Source: Pelagophyceae sp. CCMP2097 (Eukaryota; Sar; Pelagophyceae). From it: a DNA stretch of 64,000 nt. The stretch lies in assembly GCA_026770575.1 (NCBI GenBank), contig MU657186.1, forward strand, positions 204,030 to 268,029, written 5' to 3'. The notes beneath the pieces are model-generated. The model did no database searches and had not been told where the DNA came from. It worked only from the letters and a program-made list of their open reading frames with translations. Within the stretch, counting starts at the first letter, position 1, and each line of letters starts with the position of its first letter. Below, piece by piece: positions 10,633-20,438 of the stretch. The position numbers and the translations under genes were made by a program.

Positions 10633-12996
10633 ATGGCGAAGCGCTGCGCCGGACTCTTTTTCGCGGCGCTGCTGCGCTGCCCCGCGGCCCTCGGCGAACC
10701 ATCCGCGCCGGCCAAGGCGCGGGTCGCACTCCCGGCGTCCAAGGGCCGATAGAGCCGGCACCGAGGAGCTGGCCGCCGGCGCCGCACCGTCTGCGGGCCA
10801 GGCGGCGCCCAAGGTCGTCGCGCGGTGCCGGCGCATGCCGCTGAGCGCGTACGGCAAAGAGCTCTTTGCGAGGTGCGCCCCACGCCGCGCACGGCGGGCC
10901 CCCGGAAAGCCCCCCCGGCGGCGCCGCCGCGAAACGCGCGCGGCCCAGGAACCGGTCCGTGCTCATCTCCGTGCAGACGATCACGCCGACCAAGTCGAAC
11001 CTCTGCGAAGGGCATCGCACGGACTGGCGCGAAGGGTGCGGGTCCTCGCCGATGCTTCGCCTTGGCTCGCCCGACGGCGGCGCAGGCTCGGGCAGTGCCT
11101 CGCTCGCATCACGGGCCTCCGCGTCTACGTGCGCAACGACGACGGCAGGCGAGTCTGGAAGACTCGAGCGGATGCACTTTTGCTGAAACAAGTCTACTCG
11201 AGCGGATGCACGCGCTTATCGGCGGCGTCGCAGCTGCGCCGACTGCTCCTCGTTGACGGCCATCGACTGCAAGCACGCCCTGGACCAACCCGTTCCGACC
11301 ATTCGATCCATCGATCGCCCGGCGTCCGAGATGAAATGGCTCCCGGGACGGGACGTCTACGGATTGCAACCAGGCCGGCCTCGTCATCGTCATCGGCGGT
11401 GGCGACGACAAACGGTGCGCCGGTCCGTGGCAGGCGTCTTTCGACGGACGTACGCAGGCTCGTGTTCCGGTGCCTCGGGTCGTACTGCGGCAAGCCGCAC
11501 TTGCCCTTGGTCCTCGACGCCGGCCAGCACACGCCGCCGGACTACGTCGGCGGCTGCGCGGTAAACGCCTTCACGCGCGCCGGCGACGCGCTGCTCTCCG
11601 GCCCGCACGCGTCCGCGGTCGCAAAGCCGCCGACGCGCTACGCCTGGTTCCCCATCGTCTCTCCGGCGTCCGAGAAGCGCGCCGCCTGGGAGCACCTCTC
11701 GCTCTACGCCGGCGGGCCCGACGCGCCGCTCCCGCCCGCGCTCCTCTCGCTCCACGCGCGCCCGCGTCCCCTCGAATCGCGCGCCGGCGGGCGGCGGCGA
11801 CGCGCTTCCGCAGGATGCGGCGGCGGCGCGGCGCGGCGACGCGGCGTACCTCCGCGACGTCGTCGAGCCCGCGTTTGCGGCGGACGCGTCATTGGCACCG
11901 GTCAAAGTCTTCCGCGACGATTCGTTCGCAAAGCCCATCCTCATGCCGCGAGGCGAGATGCAGCTCTACCTCGAGGCGGCGCACGTCGACGCTCTGCGGA
12001 GGCCGCGCCTGAAGATTCTGGTCTACGTCGGTGCATTCCGAGCCAACAAGGGCCAGCTCGCCTTCCTCCAAAAGCTGCGGCCCTCAGCGCTTCGCGGCTT
12101 CGGCGTCCACTTTTACGGCACGCGCCAGCCTGGCCAGGAGGCGGCGTGGGCTGCCGTTGAGGCCGCCGCGTCGAAGCTCGGAGAGCACTGCGTCGTCCAC
12201 GAAGAGCGCGTCTCGCACGACGAACTCATGGCCGTCATGTCGCGGGCGAGCGGCGCGAGCCACCGCGTCTGGAAACCCGGACCGCGACGGGACGGACGGT
12301 GGCCACAAAAAAACGGTGGCCACAAAAAACGTGATACCAGTCACGCATTCGCGCTAGATGATCCACTACTCGTCTTCGGACCGCAACCCGCGCGTGCTCT
12401 ACGAGGCGCTGTCCTACGGCGTGCCGCTCTTCCTCACCACGCAGTCCATGCCCTACGTCGGGTTGCAGTGCACCGATTTCGTTTTCCTTACCGACTTCAC
12501 CGGAAACGCCGAGACGCTCGAAATCGACCTCGCTAAGTTCATAGACTACGTCGGCAAAGACGGGCAGACGCCGGCGGCGCAGATCCGGCGAACCGTCGAA
12601 GCCGAGCTCTCGGCGCAGCCCGTCTTTTCCAGCCTCTGCCAGAGGCTGGGCCTCAGCGCGCCGAATTGCGGCGTCGACGCCCAAGCGCCGTGGTACGCCT
12701 CTGGGACGTGCGAGCCGCAGCGGATACTGAAACGCTACGAGAACTGGCTCGATCCAGAGTCTTTGTGGCACGCCTCAAAACGGCTCAAGGCGCCGCTCGG
12801 CGTCGGCGGAACCGACTGGAAGAGGCGGTGCGACCGGAGGAACGCGCGGCAGCGGCGCGGGGATGCACCGTGGTGGGCCGCGGCGACTGCGGACCAAATC
12901 AAACGGCGCGACAACCAGACGGACTGCGCGCCTCCCGCGCACCCGCACCACCACCGCGCACCCGCGCGGCCGCTGAGTCGTGTTGTATACACTTAG
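10633..12996 (+). CDS. GT-B fold (GT4-like) glycosyltransferase, multi-exon, 5' exons partly unresolved
   Basis: The clear C-terminal domain spans two exons, about 11790-12266 and 12358-12996, split by a 91-nt intron (12267-12357, phase 0). It reads ILVYVGAFRANKGQLAFLQK and, across the junction, MSRASGASHR-MIHYSSSDRN, then PRVLYEALSYGVPLFLT. This matches the GT4 pattern of nucleotide-sugar-binding loops with EAL..G.P. Upstream coding pieces in changing frames include GLVIVIGGGDDKRCAG (about 11370) and HTPPDYVGGCAVNAFTRAGD (about 11530). A likely start at 10633 gives a signal peptide (MAKRCAGLFFAALLRCPAAL), so the enzyme is probably Golgi or secretory. The last 20 residues come from a duplicated repeat (12940-13035). 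Not every junction is in phase; a sequence error is possible. Confidence 0.7.
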
Positions 12997-13035
12997 TGGT
13001 CGTCCCCCGCCGCGGCCGTCGCATGCGCGTCGAAG
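12940..13035. repeat. Left copy of an about 95-bp duplicated block flanking the gap
   Basis: The block beginning cacccgcaccaccaccgcgc and continuing through gagtcgtgttgtatacac and cgtcccccgccgcgg recurs, with small differences, at 14177-14295. It encodes the C-terminal tail and stop of the glycosyltransferase. Confidence 0.8.
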
Positions 13036-13166
13036 AGGACACGCGTTGATTCGAAAGCGCTCCGCCGGAAAGAAGTTGTTCGGGTTGGAGGAAAACCCAC
13101 AATCCGACGTGAATACTATTAAAGCCCCCCAAGATCTGAAGAACACCCACCCAGGGTGGATTTTTG

Positions 13167-13229
13167 AGGACCCGAAGGGTCCTTGCCGTTTATTCAACGT
13201 CAGTTTACGGCAAGGGCCCTTCGGGTCCT
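13167..13229. repeat. 23-bp near-perfect inverted repeat (hairpin)
   Basis: The left arm 13167-13189 (aggacccgaagggtccttgc...) and right arm 13207-13229 (...gcaagggcccttcgggtcct) pair at 22 of 23 positions around a 17-nt loop. Each arm also contains its own small stem (ggaccc/gggtcc). Adjacent DNA at 13256-13290 is a tg/ctgt-rich simple repeat. Confidence 0.85.
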
Positions 13230-13450
13230 TTGATTGAAGGATTACCAGGGGCAATTATGTCTGTCTGTCCGTTTGTTTGTCTGTCGCCCAGCAAATCCGA
13301 GGTTCCACCTTTGGGAAGAAAAAGGCAGCAACTCGGCCGATTTAGCGATTGGTGGTTGATGCGATTGCTAAAATTGGGAGTTGAGGTCGAGCAGGAGCCT
13401 CATTGGAATCATCATAGAAGAAGTTTTTGGTCACAGGTTCGAATCTGGTC

Positions 13451-13995
13451 NNNNNNNNNNNNNNNNNNNNNNNNNNNNNNNNNNNNNNNNNNNNNNNNNN
13501 NNNNNNNNNNNNNNNNNNNNNNNNNNNNNNNNNNNNNNNNNNNNNNNNNNNNNNNNNNNNNNNNNNNNNNNNNNNNNNNNNNNNNNNNNNNNNNNNNNNN
13601 NNNNNNNNNNNNNNNNNNNNNNNNNNNNNNNNNNNNNNNNNNNNNNNNNNNNNNNNNNNNNNNNNNNNNNNNNNNNNNNNNNNNNNNNNNNNNNNNNNNN
13701 NNNNNNNNNNNNNNNNNNNNNNNNNNNNNNNNNNNNNNNNNNNNNNNNNNNNNNNNNNNNNNNNNNNNNNNNNNNNNNNNNNNNNNNNNNNNNNNNNNNN
13801 NNNNNNNNNNNNNNNNNNNNNNNNNNNNNNNNNNNNNNNNNNNNNNNNNNNNNNNNNNNNNNNNNNNNNNNNNNNNNNNNNNNNNNNNNNNNNNNNNNNN
13901 NNNNNNNNNNNNNNNNNNNNNNNNNNNNNNNNNNNNNNNNNNNNNNNNNNNNNNNNNNNNNNNNNNNNNNNNNNNNNNNNNNNNNNNNNNNNNNN
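13451..13995. other. Assembly gap (545 N)
   Basis: A run of N interrupts repeat DNA. The sequence before the gap (13434-13450) matches bases 23-37 of the window, and the sequence after it matches bases from about 111. By that comparison the missing DNA corresponds at least to the A-rich part of the same repeat. Confidence 0.99.
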
Positions 13996-14022
13996 GCGAT
14001 TAGTTAAATAATTTCAATTATT

Positions 14023-14166
14023 TACGTGGGCATTGCAATGGGATTTGGCTGTATCCTTCGGGTCCTCCGTGTGCCTCCGGCGCGCTCTTGTAATTACGTG
14101 GGCATTGCAATGGGATTTGGCTGTATCCTTCGGGTCCTCCGTGTGCCTCCGGCGCGCTCTTGTAAT
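14023..14166. repeat. Two exact-period tandem copies of a 72-bp unit
   Basis: The unit starts tacgtgggcattgcaatggg and ends gcgctcttgtaat. Copies are at 14023-14094 and 14095-14166. A single copy sits at 137-208, preceded by the same gcgattagttaaataattt leader. Translations of this unit are repeat-derived and should not be called genes. Confidence 0.92.
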
Positions 14167-14176
14167 AAGCAAGCAA

Positions 14177-14295
14177 CACCCGCATCACCACCGCGCACCC
14201 GCGCGGCCGCCGCGCGGCAGTGCGCCGAGTCGTGTTATACACACTTAGTGGGCGTCCCCCGCCGCGGCACCTTCGGCCGTCGTCTGCGCGTTCAA
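14177..14295. repeat. Right copy of the duplicated block flanking the gap
   Basis: This matches 12940-13035, with a short extra segment (cgcgcggcagtgcgc) after gcggccg. Together the two copies bracket about 1.1 kb of hairpin, gap and 72-bp repeats, as if an element or tandem duplication sits between them. Confidence 0.75.
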
Positions 14296-14354
14296 GAGCT
14301 GCTGCGAGTCGAGGCTTGATCGAGGCCGAAGAGCGGTTCGAACGCGGGCGCCGC

Positions 14355-14441
14355 GTCACGCGGGGAGGGCGGCGGGGGCGGCGGCCACCTTTGCGTCGTC
14401 ACGCGGGGAGGGCGGCGGGGGCGGCGCCCGCTTTGCGTCGT
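14355..14441. repeat. 43-bp tandem duplication across a kinase stop codon
   Basis: Both copies begin gtcacgcggggagggcggcg, at 14355 and 14398. The 43-bp period is not a multiple of three, so on the minus strand the first copy read encodes PPPPPSPRDDAK and the next is read in another frame as AAAPAALPA followed by the stop. Confidence 0.85.
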
Positions 14442-15858
14442 CGGACGATTCAAAGGCAGACCTCAGCGCTTTGTCGATGGCGCCCGCGAACGCAGACACG
14501 CGCCGCGCGAGCATCGGCGGCCGGCGCGGCGCCGCCGCGGCAGCGGCGCACGGCGCGGCAGGCGCGACGTCGCCCGGGCCGTGGTGCCGTATTCGGCGGC
14601 CGCGGCCCAGGGCGCCGGGATCCAGAGGCTCCAGGGCGACGCGCCGTGCGCCGCCCGGCAGGCTCACGGTCCGGACCGCCGCGTCGCCCGCGCCGAAGGA
14701 GGCGTCGCTGCCGGCGCTCCCCGGCTGCGCCGACCTGCCGCCCGCGTCGGCGTCGTCGTCGGTGGGGGCGGGTCCGTCGGGCGCGTCGCCGTCGGCCGCG
14801 CAGCCGTCGCCGTCGCAGGCCGTCCGCGCGGCGCCGCCGTGGCGGAGGCCCAACGAGGAGAGCGAGAGGAGGACCGAGCGCGCGGCGCCGCGGAACTTGG
14901 ATTGCGCTTGGTGCCGTTTAAGCCTCGCGAACGCGGCGCGGATGCGCGGCGCGGCGGCGACGCCCGTGTCGCCCTCGCTCGGCCCGGCGCCGCCGGGCGC
15001 GAGCCAGGGGTCCGCGAGGACGTCGGCGAGCGAGGCGCGCCGCTGCGGGTCGGCGTCGAGGCACCTCGAAAGGAATCGCTTGGCCCTGCCGCTTACGTGG
15101 CCCCAGTCGTCGGCGGTGGCGTCGAGCGGCGTGGCCTGTTTCAGCGCTTGTAGCTGCGCCTCTCTTGAGTCGCAGCCGTCGACGAGCGGGAATCCCGCCA
15201 AGAGTAGGTGCGCGACGCAGCCGAGGCCCCAAATGTCGCAGGCGGGGGTGTAGGCGTCGCGTTCCAAAATCTCGGGTGCCATGTAAGCCAACGTCCCCAC
15301 CAAGTGGCCGCTCGCGGCCGCGCACGGGCCCGCAAAGGCGAGGCCGTAGTCGGCGAGGGCTAAAACTTCGCGCCGCTTGGTCTTGAAGAGGAGGTTCTCC
15401 GGTTTGATGTCTCGATGCAAAATCCCGGCGCCGTGCAAAGCCTGCAGCGCCACCGCCACCTGGCGCACCCAGCCGGCGACGGCGGCCTCTGTGAAATGCG
15501 CGCCGTTTCGCCCGAGGACGTGGTCGAACAAGTCGCCGCCCTCGCAGAGCTCCAAGACCAAAGCGACGCTTCCGCCGTCGCCGTGGAAGCACTCGACCAA
15601 ATGCACCAAATGCGGGTGGTGCGCCAGCGCGCAGAGCTCGCGCAAGATGCGAATCTCGTGCTCGAACGACGCCTGCGCCTTTGCCGCCGCTTGAGCGCCG
15701 CCGCCGCGCACGAGCTTGACGGCCACGGCCAATCCGTCGACTCGCCGCACCGCGCGCCGCACCTCGCCAAACGACCCAGCGCCCAGCACGGGGCCGACGT
15801 CGTACCTCGCACCGACAAAGTCACCGACCATCGCCTCTGGCGTACGACGGCCGACCAT
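14356..15858 (-). CDS. CAMK-like Ser/Thr protein kinase
   Basis: The product is 500 residues from the Met at 15858 (MVGRRTPEAMVGDFVGARYD); the next Met at 15831 is also possible. The frame stays open upstream, but that part is Arg-rich and not protein-like. Kinase motifs in order are VLGAGSFGEVRRA (Gly loop), VAVKLVR, EHEIRIL, GILHRDIKPENLLF, LADYGLA, GTLAYMAPEIL, DIWGLGCV and a C-lobe ending about residue 290. The metal-binding DFG is DYG. The C-terminal 200 residues are disordered and Ala/Asp/Pro-rich, with no obvious calmodulin-binding helix. It is divergently placed from the gene at 16508. The target is unknown. Confidence 0.87.
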   Translation of the reverse strand: MVGRRTPEAMVGDFVGARYDVGPVLGAGSFGEVRRAVRRVDGLAVAVKLVRGGGAQAAAKAQASFEHEIRILRELCALAHHPHLVHLVECFHGDGGSVALVLELCEGGDLFDHVLGRNGAHFTEAAVAGWVRQVAVALQALHGAGILHRDIKPENLLFKTKRREVLALADYGLAFAGPCAAASGHLVGTLAYMAPEILERDAYTPACDIWGLGCVAHLLLAGFPLVDGCDSREAQLQALKQATPLDATADDWGHVSGRAKRFLSRCLDADPQRRASLADVLADPWLAPGGAGPSEGDTGVAAAPRIRAAFARLKRHQAQSKFRGAARSVLLSLSSLGLRHGGAARTACDGDGCAADGDAPDGPAPTDDDADAGGRSAQPGSAGSDASFGAGDAAVRTVSLPGGARRVALEPLDPGALGRGRRIRHHGPGDVAPAAPCAAAAAAPRRPPMLARRVSAFAGAIDKALRSAFESSDDAKRAPPPPPSPRDDAKVAAAPAALPA

Positions 15859-16507
15859 CGCCCGCCTCTCGCGTACGACGCCCGGCCCTCGCGTACGACG
15901 TGCCGCTCGACGGCCCGAACCGCCCCCTCGGCCGCGACGGTTTCCCAGCCTCTCGCGACGCCGCCTTGCACTTGGCCACGAGGAGCGGTGTGTACTCAGT
16001 TCCCGGCGGCGTCGCGGGCGCGCGGAAGGCGAGTCTGCGGCGCTTGGCCTCTGGGCTATTCCCAAACGAAGACCGGGCCGCAACGGCCGGAACCGCATAT
16101 TTATCGGGGCTCGGCATGACGCGCCGGTCGAGCCCCGCTCGAGCGACAGCCCGAAGTGCACGCCAGAGAAGCACACTGAAGCCAGAATACCAGAATCGAG
16201 TCTAAATATTATCGACCGCAACCGCAACAGAGTAAGAAATCTTGAAAAATTTGTCTTCAGCTGGCGTTAGGTTTCCGATTTCGGATTTGAATTCAAAGCC
16301 CATCCGTCGTCCCTAGTGTCCTGGCCCGCGCCTCTGCCCTCACCACGCCGCCCGCCACTTTCCGCGGCGTTGCAGGAGCCGCAACTTCAGTCTGCAAAGT
16401 GCAAGAACGAAATGAAATTACAGTTGGACTTCGATTTGTTCCGTCGACGAGGGACTTGGAAAGGAAGGAACGAGGCTACAGACGCACGTCCACGATACGC
16501 TCGTACG

Positions 16508-18338
16508 ATGGGCGCGCCGGCGGCGTACCATACCTTTGGCGACGAGGCGAACCAGGAGAAGCGCGTCTATTCGCGGTGGCGGCGCATCTGCCTCCTCGCC
16601 TTCGCCACCGCCGGCCTCTGGGCCGCCGCCGCCACGGCCGTCTTCTACGCCGCCGCGCCGCGCGCCAAAGCCCGCGGCACGCACACAAAAAACGGCAAAC
16701 CGCGCGCCGAGCCGCGCGCCGCGGCGCCGCCACCGGCGGTGCGCGCGGAGCGGTGGACGGCGGGCGACGCCGGCGTCGCAGTCGAGGAGCATTACGTCTC
16801 CGCACAACCGCAAATCTTCGGCGCCGAGGCCTACGCCTACTGGCGCTACGGTCTGAACGGCCCGCGGGCGCCGGCGCGGCCGGGCGTCGACGTAGAATCG
16901 TTTGCGTACTCTAACGTCGACGCGCTCCTCGCCGCGCTCACCGAAGGCCGCCTCAAAAAAGGCGCCATGGTGCGTTCGACGCGGCCGATATGATTCGACA
17001 AAAGTGCTCCAGGTCTTCGTCGACGTGCGCTACCACGCCGTCGACTCCGAATGGATCGCGCCCGCGGGCGCCAAGCTCGCCGCGGCGCGCGGCGCCGGCG
17101 CGTCGCTGGCGCTGGACCGGCGGAAGCAGGATTCGACGTGCGTCTACGACTACACGCCGGACCTCTTCCTGCGGTCGCGCCTCCTTCGCGGCGTCTGGGC
17201 TTATGAAAAGCCGCTGACGGTGGTGCTCACCGGCGACGTCGCCTGCCGCCTCCGGCAGCTGCCCCAGACGCACCACCGCGTCGTCCTGGCCGACGACGCC
17301 GCGGGTGCGCAGTGCGAATCTCTGAACGCCTTATGGTGGCCCCAGGGCCTCGAGGGCCTGAGCAATTTCGCCATGGACGCCGAAACGGAGGCCGACGCTT
17401 TCACCCTGACGGACTTTGTTCCGCTGCGCGCTTTGGACAAGCCCTTCCTCTTCAGCGACGTCCTCTCGGTCAACGGCCGCAAGCCCTCGCGCGAGGCTCT
17501 AGTCAGAGCCCTCGAGGCGGGCGTGGGTGAAGGCCTCGAGCGCCTCGCCCAGCGCGCGGGCAAGGCGGCGACGCTCGACGCCCAGCTGACCGCGTTTTCG
17601 CCCTTTGCCGGGGGCTCGTACCATCTCGAGCACTGGGCCGACGGCGAACCGCGCATCGCCGTCGAGGAGCGCGTCGCGTTGCTCGCAAACGCTTCCTTTG
17701 GCGGCAACGCGTGGCGCGCGACCGTCGCGTCTGCCGCCTTTGCGCTGTGCCCTGCGGGCGACGTCTGGTCCTCTGGCAGGATCCTGACGGCGATGCTCCT
17801 CGGCACGATCCCCGTCGTCGATGCAACGTACCACAAAGACCCGGCTTCAAAAAAGGGCTGCGGCGATCCGGCCCGCTTCTGGCGCAGCGGCTCCGCCGAT
17901 TTCCCGCACGCCGCGCCCTTTGTTTTCGTCGAGCGGTGGGACGATCTGCCCGCCCAACTCGACCTCGCCGGCGCCGCAGACCCGTCAGCGCTCCAGCGGC
18001 GCCTCGACGATGTCGCCGCGTACCGCGCGCGGCTCGAGGCCCACCTCCGCGGCATCGTCCTCGGCGCGCCCGCGGCGCGGCCGCCCGTCGAATGCGCGAC
18101 GACGCCGCTCTCGGACGACGAGCGCAAACGCTACAACGACGGCGTCCGCGCCTACTACGCCGACCCCGACTGGTTCGACGGCAACAACGACCTCGGCTCC
18201 GTGCCCGGCGCCACGTGCACGTCGCGCTTCCACACAAAGGCCTTTGGTGAGGACATTGGCGCTCCCTGCTTCGACGCCGCCTGCGCCCCGCCGCGGGTCG
18301 CCGCCTTCCGCTGCGAGGCGCCCGTCGTCCACAGATAA
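16508..18338 (+). CDS. Type II membrane glycosyltransferase, exostosin/GT47-like (two exons)
   Basis: Exons are 16508-16969 and 17013-18338, with a 43-nt intron (16970-17012, GTGCGT...TCCAG) in phase 0. The product is 595 residues. A short cytosolic N-terminus is followed by one membrane helix (ICLLAFATAGLWAAAATAVF), the typical Golgi glycosyltransferase topology. Around residue 400 the motif FALCPAGDVWSSGRILTAML then GTIPVV matches the exostosin C-terminal signature F.l.P.G..s.S.R..EA...G.iPVi. Six or more Cys in the last 70 residues suggest lumenal disulfides. GT47 enzymes build cell-wall or proteoglycan sugars; the sugar used here cannot be told. The fold call is moderate. Confidence 0.72.
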
Positions 18339-18568
18339 AGCCCTTCTGTGTGGTGCGTCGTGTTTATAAGATCGAGTGCTCGTGCCGTCTCGGCATCGGG
18401 CCCGGGCCGGGCCCGGGGTGACCGGGTACTGGGCTCAGTGCGAAAAGGAAGGGATGTGTGTGGAAGGCGGCAGGTGTGGGAAGGAGGCAGAGGGGACAGA
18501 GCCGGGTGGGAACCTCTCCAAACAGGGGCAGGACCAGCCGCGGTCGCGCCGTCGGCCGGTCCAGGCCC

Positions 18569-18992
18569 TCAGGGTGTGAGCTCAAGGTCATTGAAGGCCG
18601 CGCTGCCAGTGGCGATATCGTTCAGGCTGACGTCGACGTGCGTGAACGTCAGGGAGAGCGGCCGCGCCTCGCTCTTGAGCTTGGCAATCAGCTTGGCGAA
18701 GCTGCGGTCGCCCTTCGCGCTCACCTTGATGATGGGCACGCCCTTGGACGCCGACAGGTAATACTCGAGGCGGTTCAGCTCCTTGTACGTCCCGTCGAGT
18801 AAGACGCGCCGCGTTTGCTCGCAAAACCTTGGGCGTACAAGTCGTGGACGGGCAGACACAAAACTGGCACACAAGGCAGGATGACCTGAGTTTGATGCCG
18901 AGCGCGTCCTCCGTGAAGGTGTACGTGCGCGTGTTGGCGGAGCGGCTGCGGCGCTGCACGCCCGGATCGGACACTCGGACCGTCGAGCGCAT
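18569..18992 (-). CDS. Small PDZ-like protein (two exons)
   Basis: Exons are 18992-18886 and 18827-18569, separated by a 58-nt intron (18828-18885), and splice in phase to a 121-residue protein starting MRSTVRVSDPG. After the junction it reads EDALGIKLRFCEQTRRVLLD, then ELNRLEYYLSASKGVPIIKV and ARPLSLTFTHVDV. The LGIKL carboxylate-loop-like start and a final RPLSLTF strand resemble PDZ domains in two other genes of this window. The frame is open upstream to 19127, so more 5' sequence may be coding. Function unknown. Confidence 0.5.
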
Positions 18993-19660
18993 CGCACCAG
19001 GCGACGGCGACGCTTGCTCGCCGCCGCCGCTCAGCCGCCGCCGCTTGCACGTCGACGTCGGGACGGGGCCTGAGGGAGTTGGAAAATCGTCGAGCGAGCT
19101 GCCAACCCTCCGTCTCGAGAGGAGCAAGAGGCCGTTGGAGCCAAGCCATGGTTCGTCTCCTCTCGAAAGGCATGCCAGGCCTCAAAGTGCTCCCCAGGAC
19201 GCTCTCTCGACGTGCGGCGACAAAGCAATCTCCTTGTCGGTGGGGATTCTTCTCAGCCGTTCGCGGAACTCTGCAACGCGCAGCTGTCCTCGGTGTCGCT
19301 CCGCGAGAGTCGAGGCGTCTCGAACGGGTTGATCGATCCCGCCGAAGCCGCCGTCGTCGCGCCGTTCGCGGGCCTGGTGGAAAATCCATCGTCAAGCGGC
19401 GTTCGAGGTCGTGGTTGAGAATAGATCACTCTTTCCGAAGCCTCGAACATGGTGGGGCCTCGAGAGGTTCGCATCTCGTCCGCGAGCGACTTTGACGAGA
19501 CTTGCACCGGGTGCAAAAAGGGGCTCTGCCGCGTGCCTCGCGCGCGGCGTGTTGAAGTCGAAGGACCCGTGGTCGTTGCCGCGCCTGCGACACGCAGCGT
19601 CGTTGACGAGTCGACGGAGGCACTCACGAGTCGAGAGGAAGAAAGGTCCGTTCGTTCGTC
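18993..19660. other. No supported gene
   Basis: Short open frames on both strands show GC-driven composition only. One minus-strand piece near 19150 (MAWLQRPLAPLETEGWQLAR) could be a 5' exon of the PDZ-like gene, but no in-phase splice was found. Confidence 0.4.
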
Positions 19661-20227
19661 TCACTTCTTGTAGTTCTCAAACGAATCTCGAGAGACCAGC
19701 GTCACCTCCTCGACGCACGCGAGCAGCTCGCGCTCGCGCTGCTCCCAAAGCTTCTTGGACGCTTCGTCTTCAAACGCCACCGGCGGTGGCGGCGGCCGCG
19801 GCGCCTCGAACGTGGCGACGACCGGGAACGGCTGGGCCGAAGTCGGGAAGAACACGCCTGGCGGCACGACCCAGTCGTCCAGGCTCTCGTTCTCGATCTC
19901 GTCGTCGCTGTCGGGCTCGGCGAGGCTGCACACGAGGTGCGCCCGGCCGATGTACTGGCACTCCAGGTCCGGGCAGAGCTCGACGGTGGAGACGCAGCGC
20001 GACAAGCCGTCCGGCCACTTCAGCGCAGCGGCCAGCATTTCGAGGTGGCGTTCGTTCTTGAGCCGCTTCGAGATCAGGCCCATCAGCTCGCGGACGTCGC
20101 GCGTCGCTCCGATCTCCACCTGCATCCGGCGAGCGCGCCGATCCGTGAACTCGACCGTGAAGCGACACAGGCGCTCGCGCCGCTGGAGCTCCGCCCGCTC
20201 CCGCAGGCCGGACCGCGTCAGCGACAT
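19661..20227 (-). CDS. Protein of unknown function
   Basis: From the Met at 20227 (MSLTRSGLRERAELQ) the product is 188 residues. An earlier in-frame Met at 20356 would add 43. The composition is protein-like: FTVEFTDRRARRMQVEIGAT, then a helical ELMGLISKRLKNERHLEM, a Cys pair (VELCPDLECQYIG), an acidic patch (EPDSDDEIENES) and a Pro-rich segment before a basic tail ending SFENYKK. The stop lies upstream of the DNAJC2-like gene on the other side. I do not recognise the family. Confidence 0.65.
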   Translation of the reverse strand: MSLTRSGLRERAELQRRERLCRFTVEFTDRRARRMQVEIGATRDVRELMGLISKRLKNERHLEMLAAALKWPDGLSRCVSTVELCPDLECQYIGRAHLVCSLAEPDSDDEIENESLDDWVVPPGVFFPTSAQPFPVVATFEAPRPPPPPVAFEDEASKKLWEQRERELLACVEEVTLVSRDSFENYKK

Positions 20228-20438
20228 CTCCGTCAAAGCTTGACCGCCGCAAGCAACACGTTCGTTTCGAAAACGTTGCCGAGCAAATCTTTTACTGAAA
20301 GATTGGGTTTTCTCCAGCGAAAAAGGGTCCCAGTGTTCTGACACCGTCCCGAACATGGAAAGTGTCGGACACTGGGCTTGGCGGGCCTCCCGGCCTGGCG
20401 ACGGGCATGCCCTTTGGGGTTTAGAGTCGTTGATCACC

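Noticed and set aside
9779..11191. 470-codon minus-strand frame
   Set aside because: Covers kinase exons whose plus-strand motifs are unmistakable.
13300..13450. Functional tRNA gene ending ggttcgaatc
   Set aside because: Only the T-loop is convincing; no anticodon stem could be formed and the 3' end is lost in the gap, so it is kept only as a tRNA-like repeat.
13164..14011. Open frames running through the run of N
   Set aside because: They exist only because N codons are not stops.
14026..14319. Small open frames in the 72-bp repeats (for example a 97-codon plus-strand frame)
   Set aside because: They translate the tandem repeat twice (GFGCILRVLRVPPARSCN) and are explained by repeat DNA.
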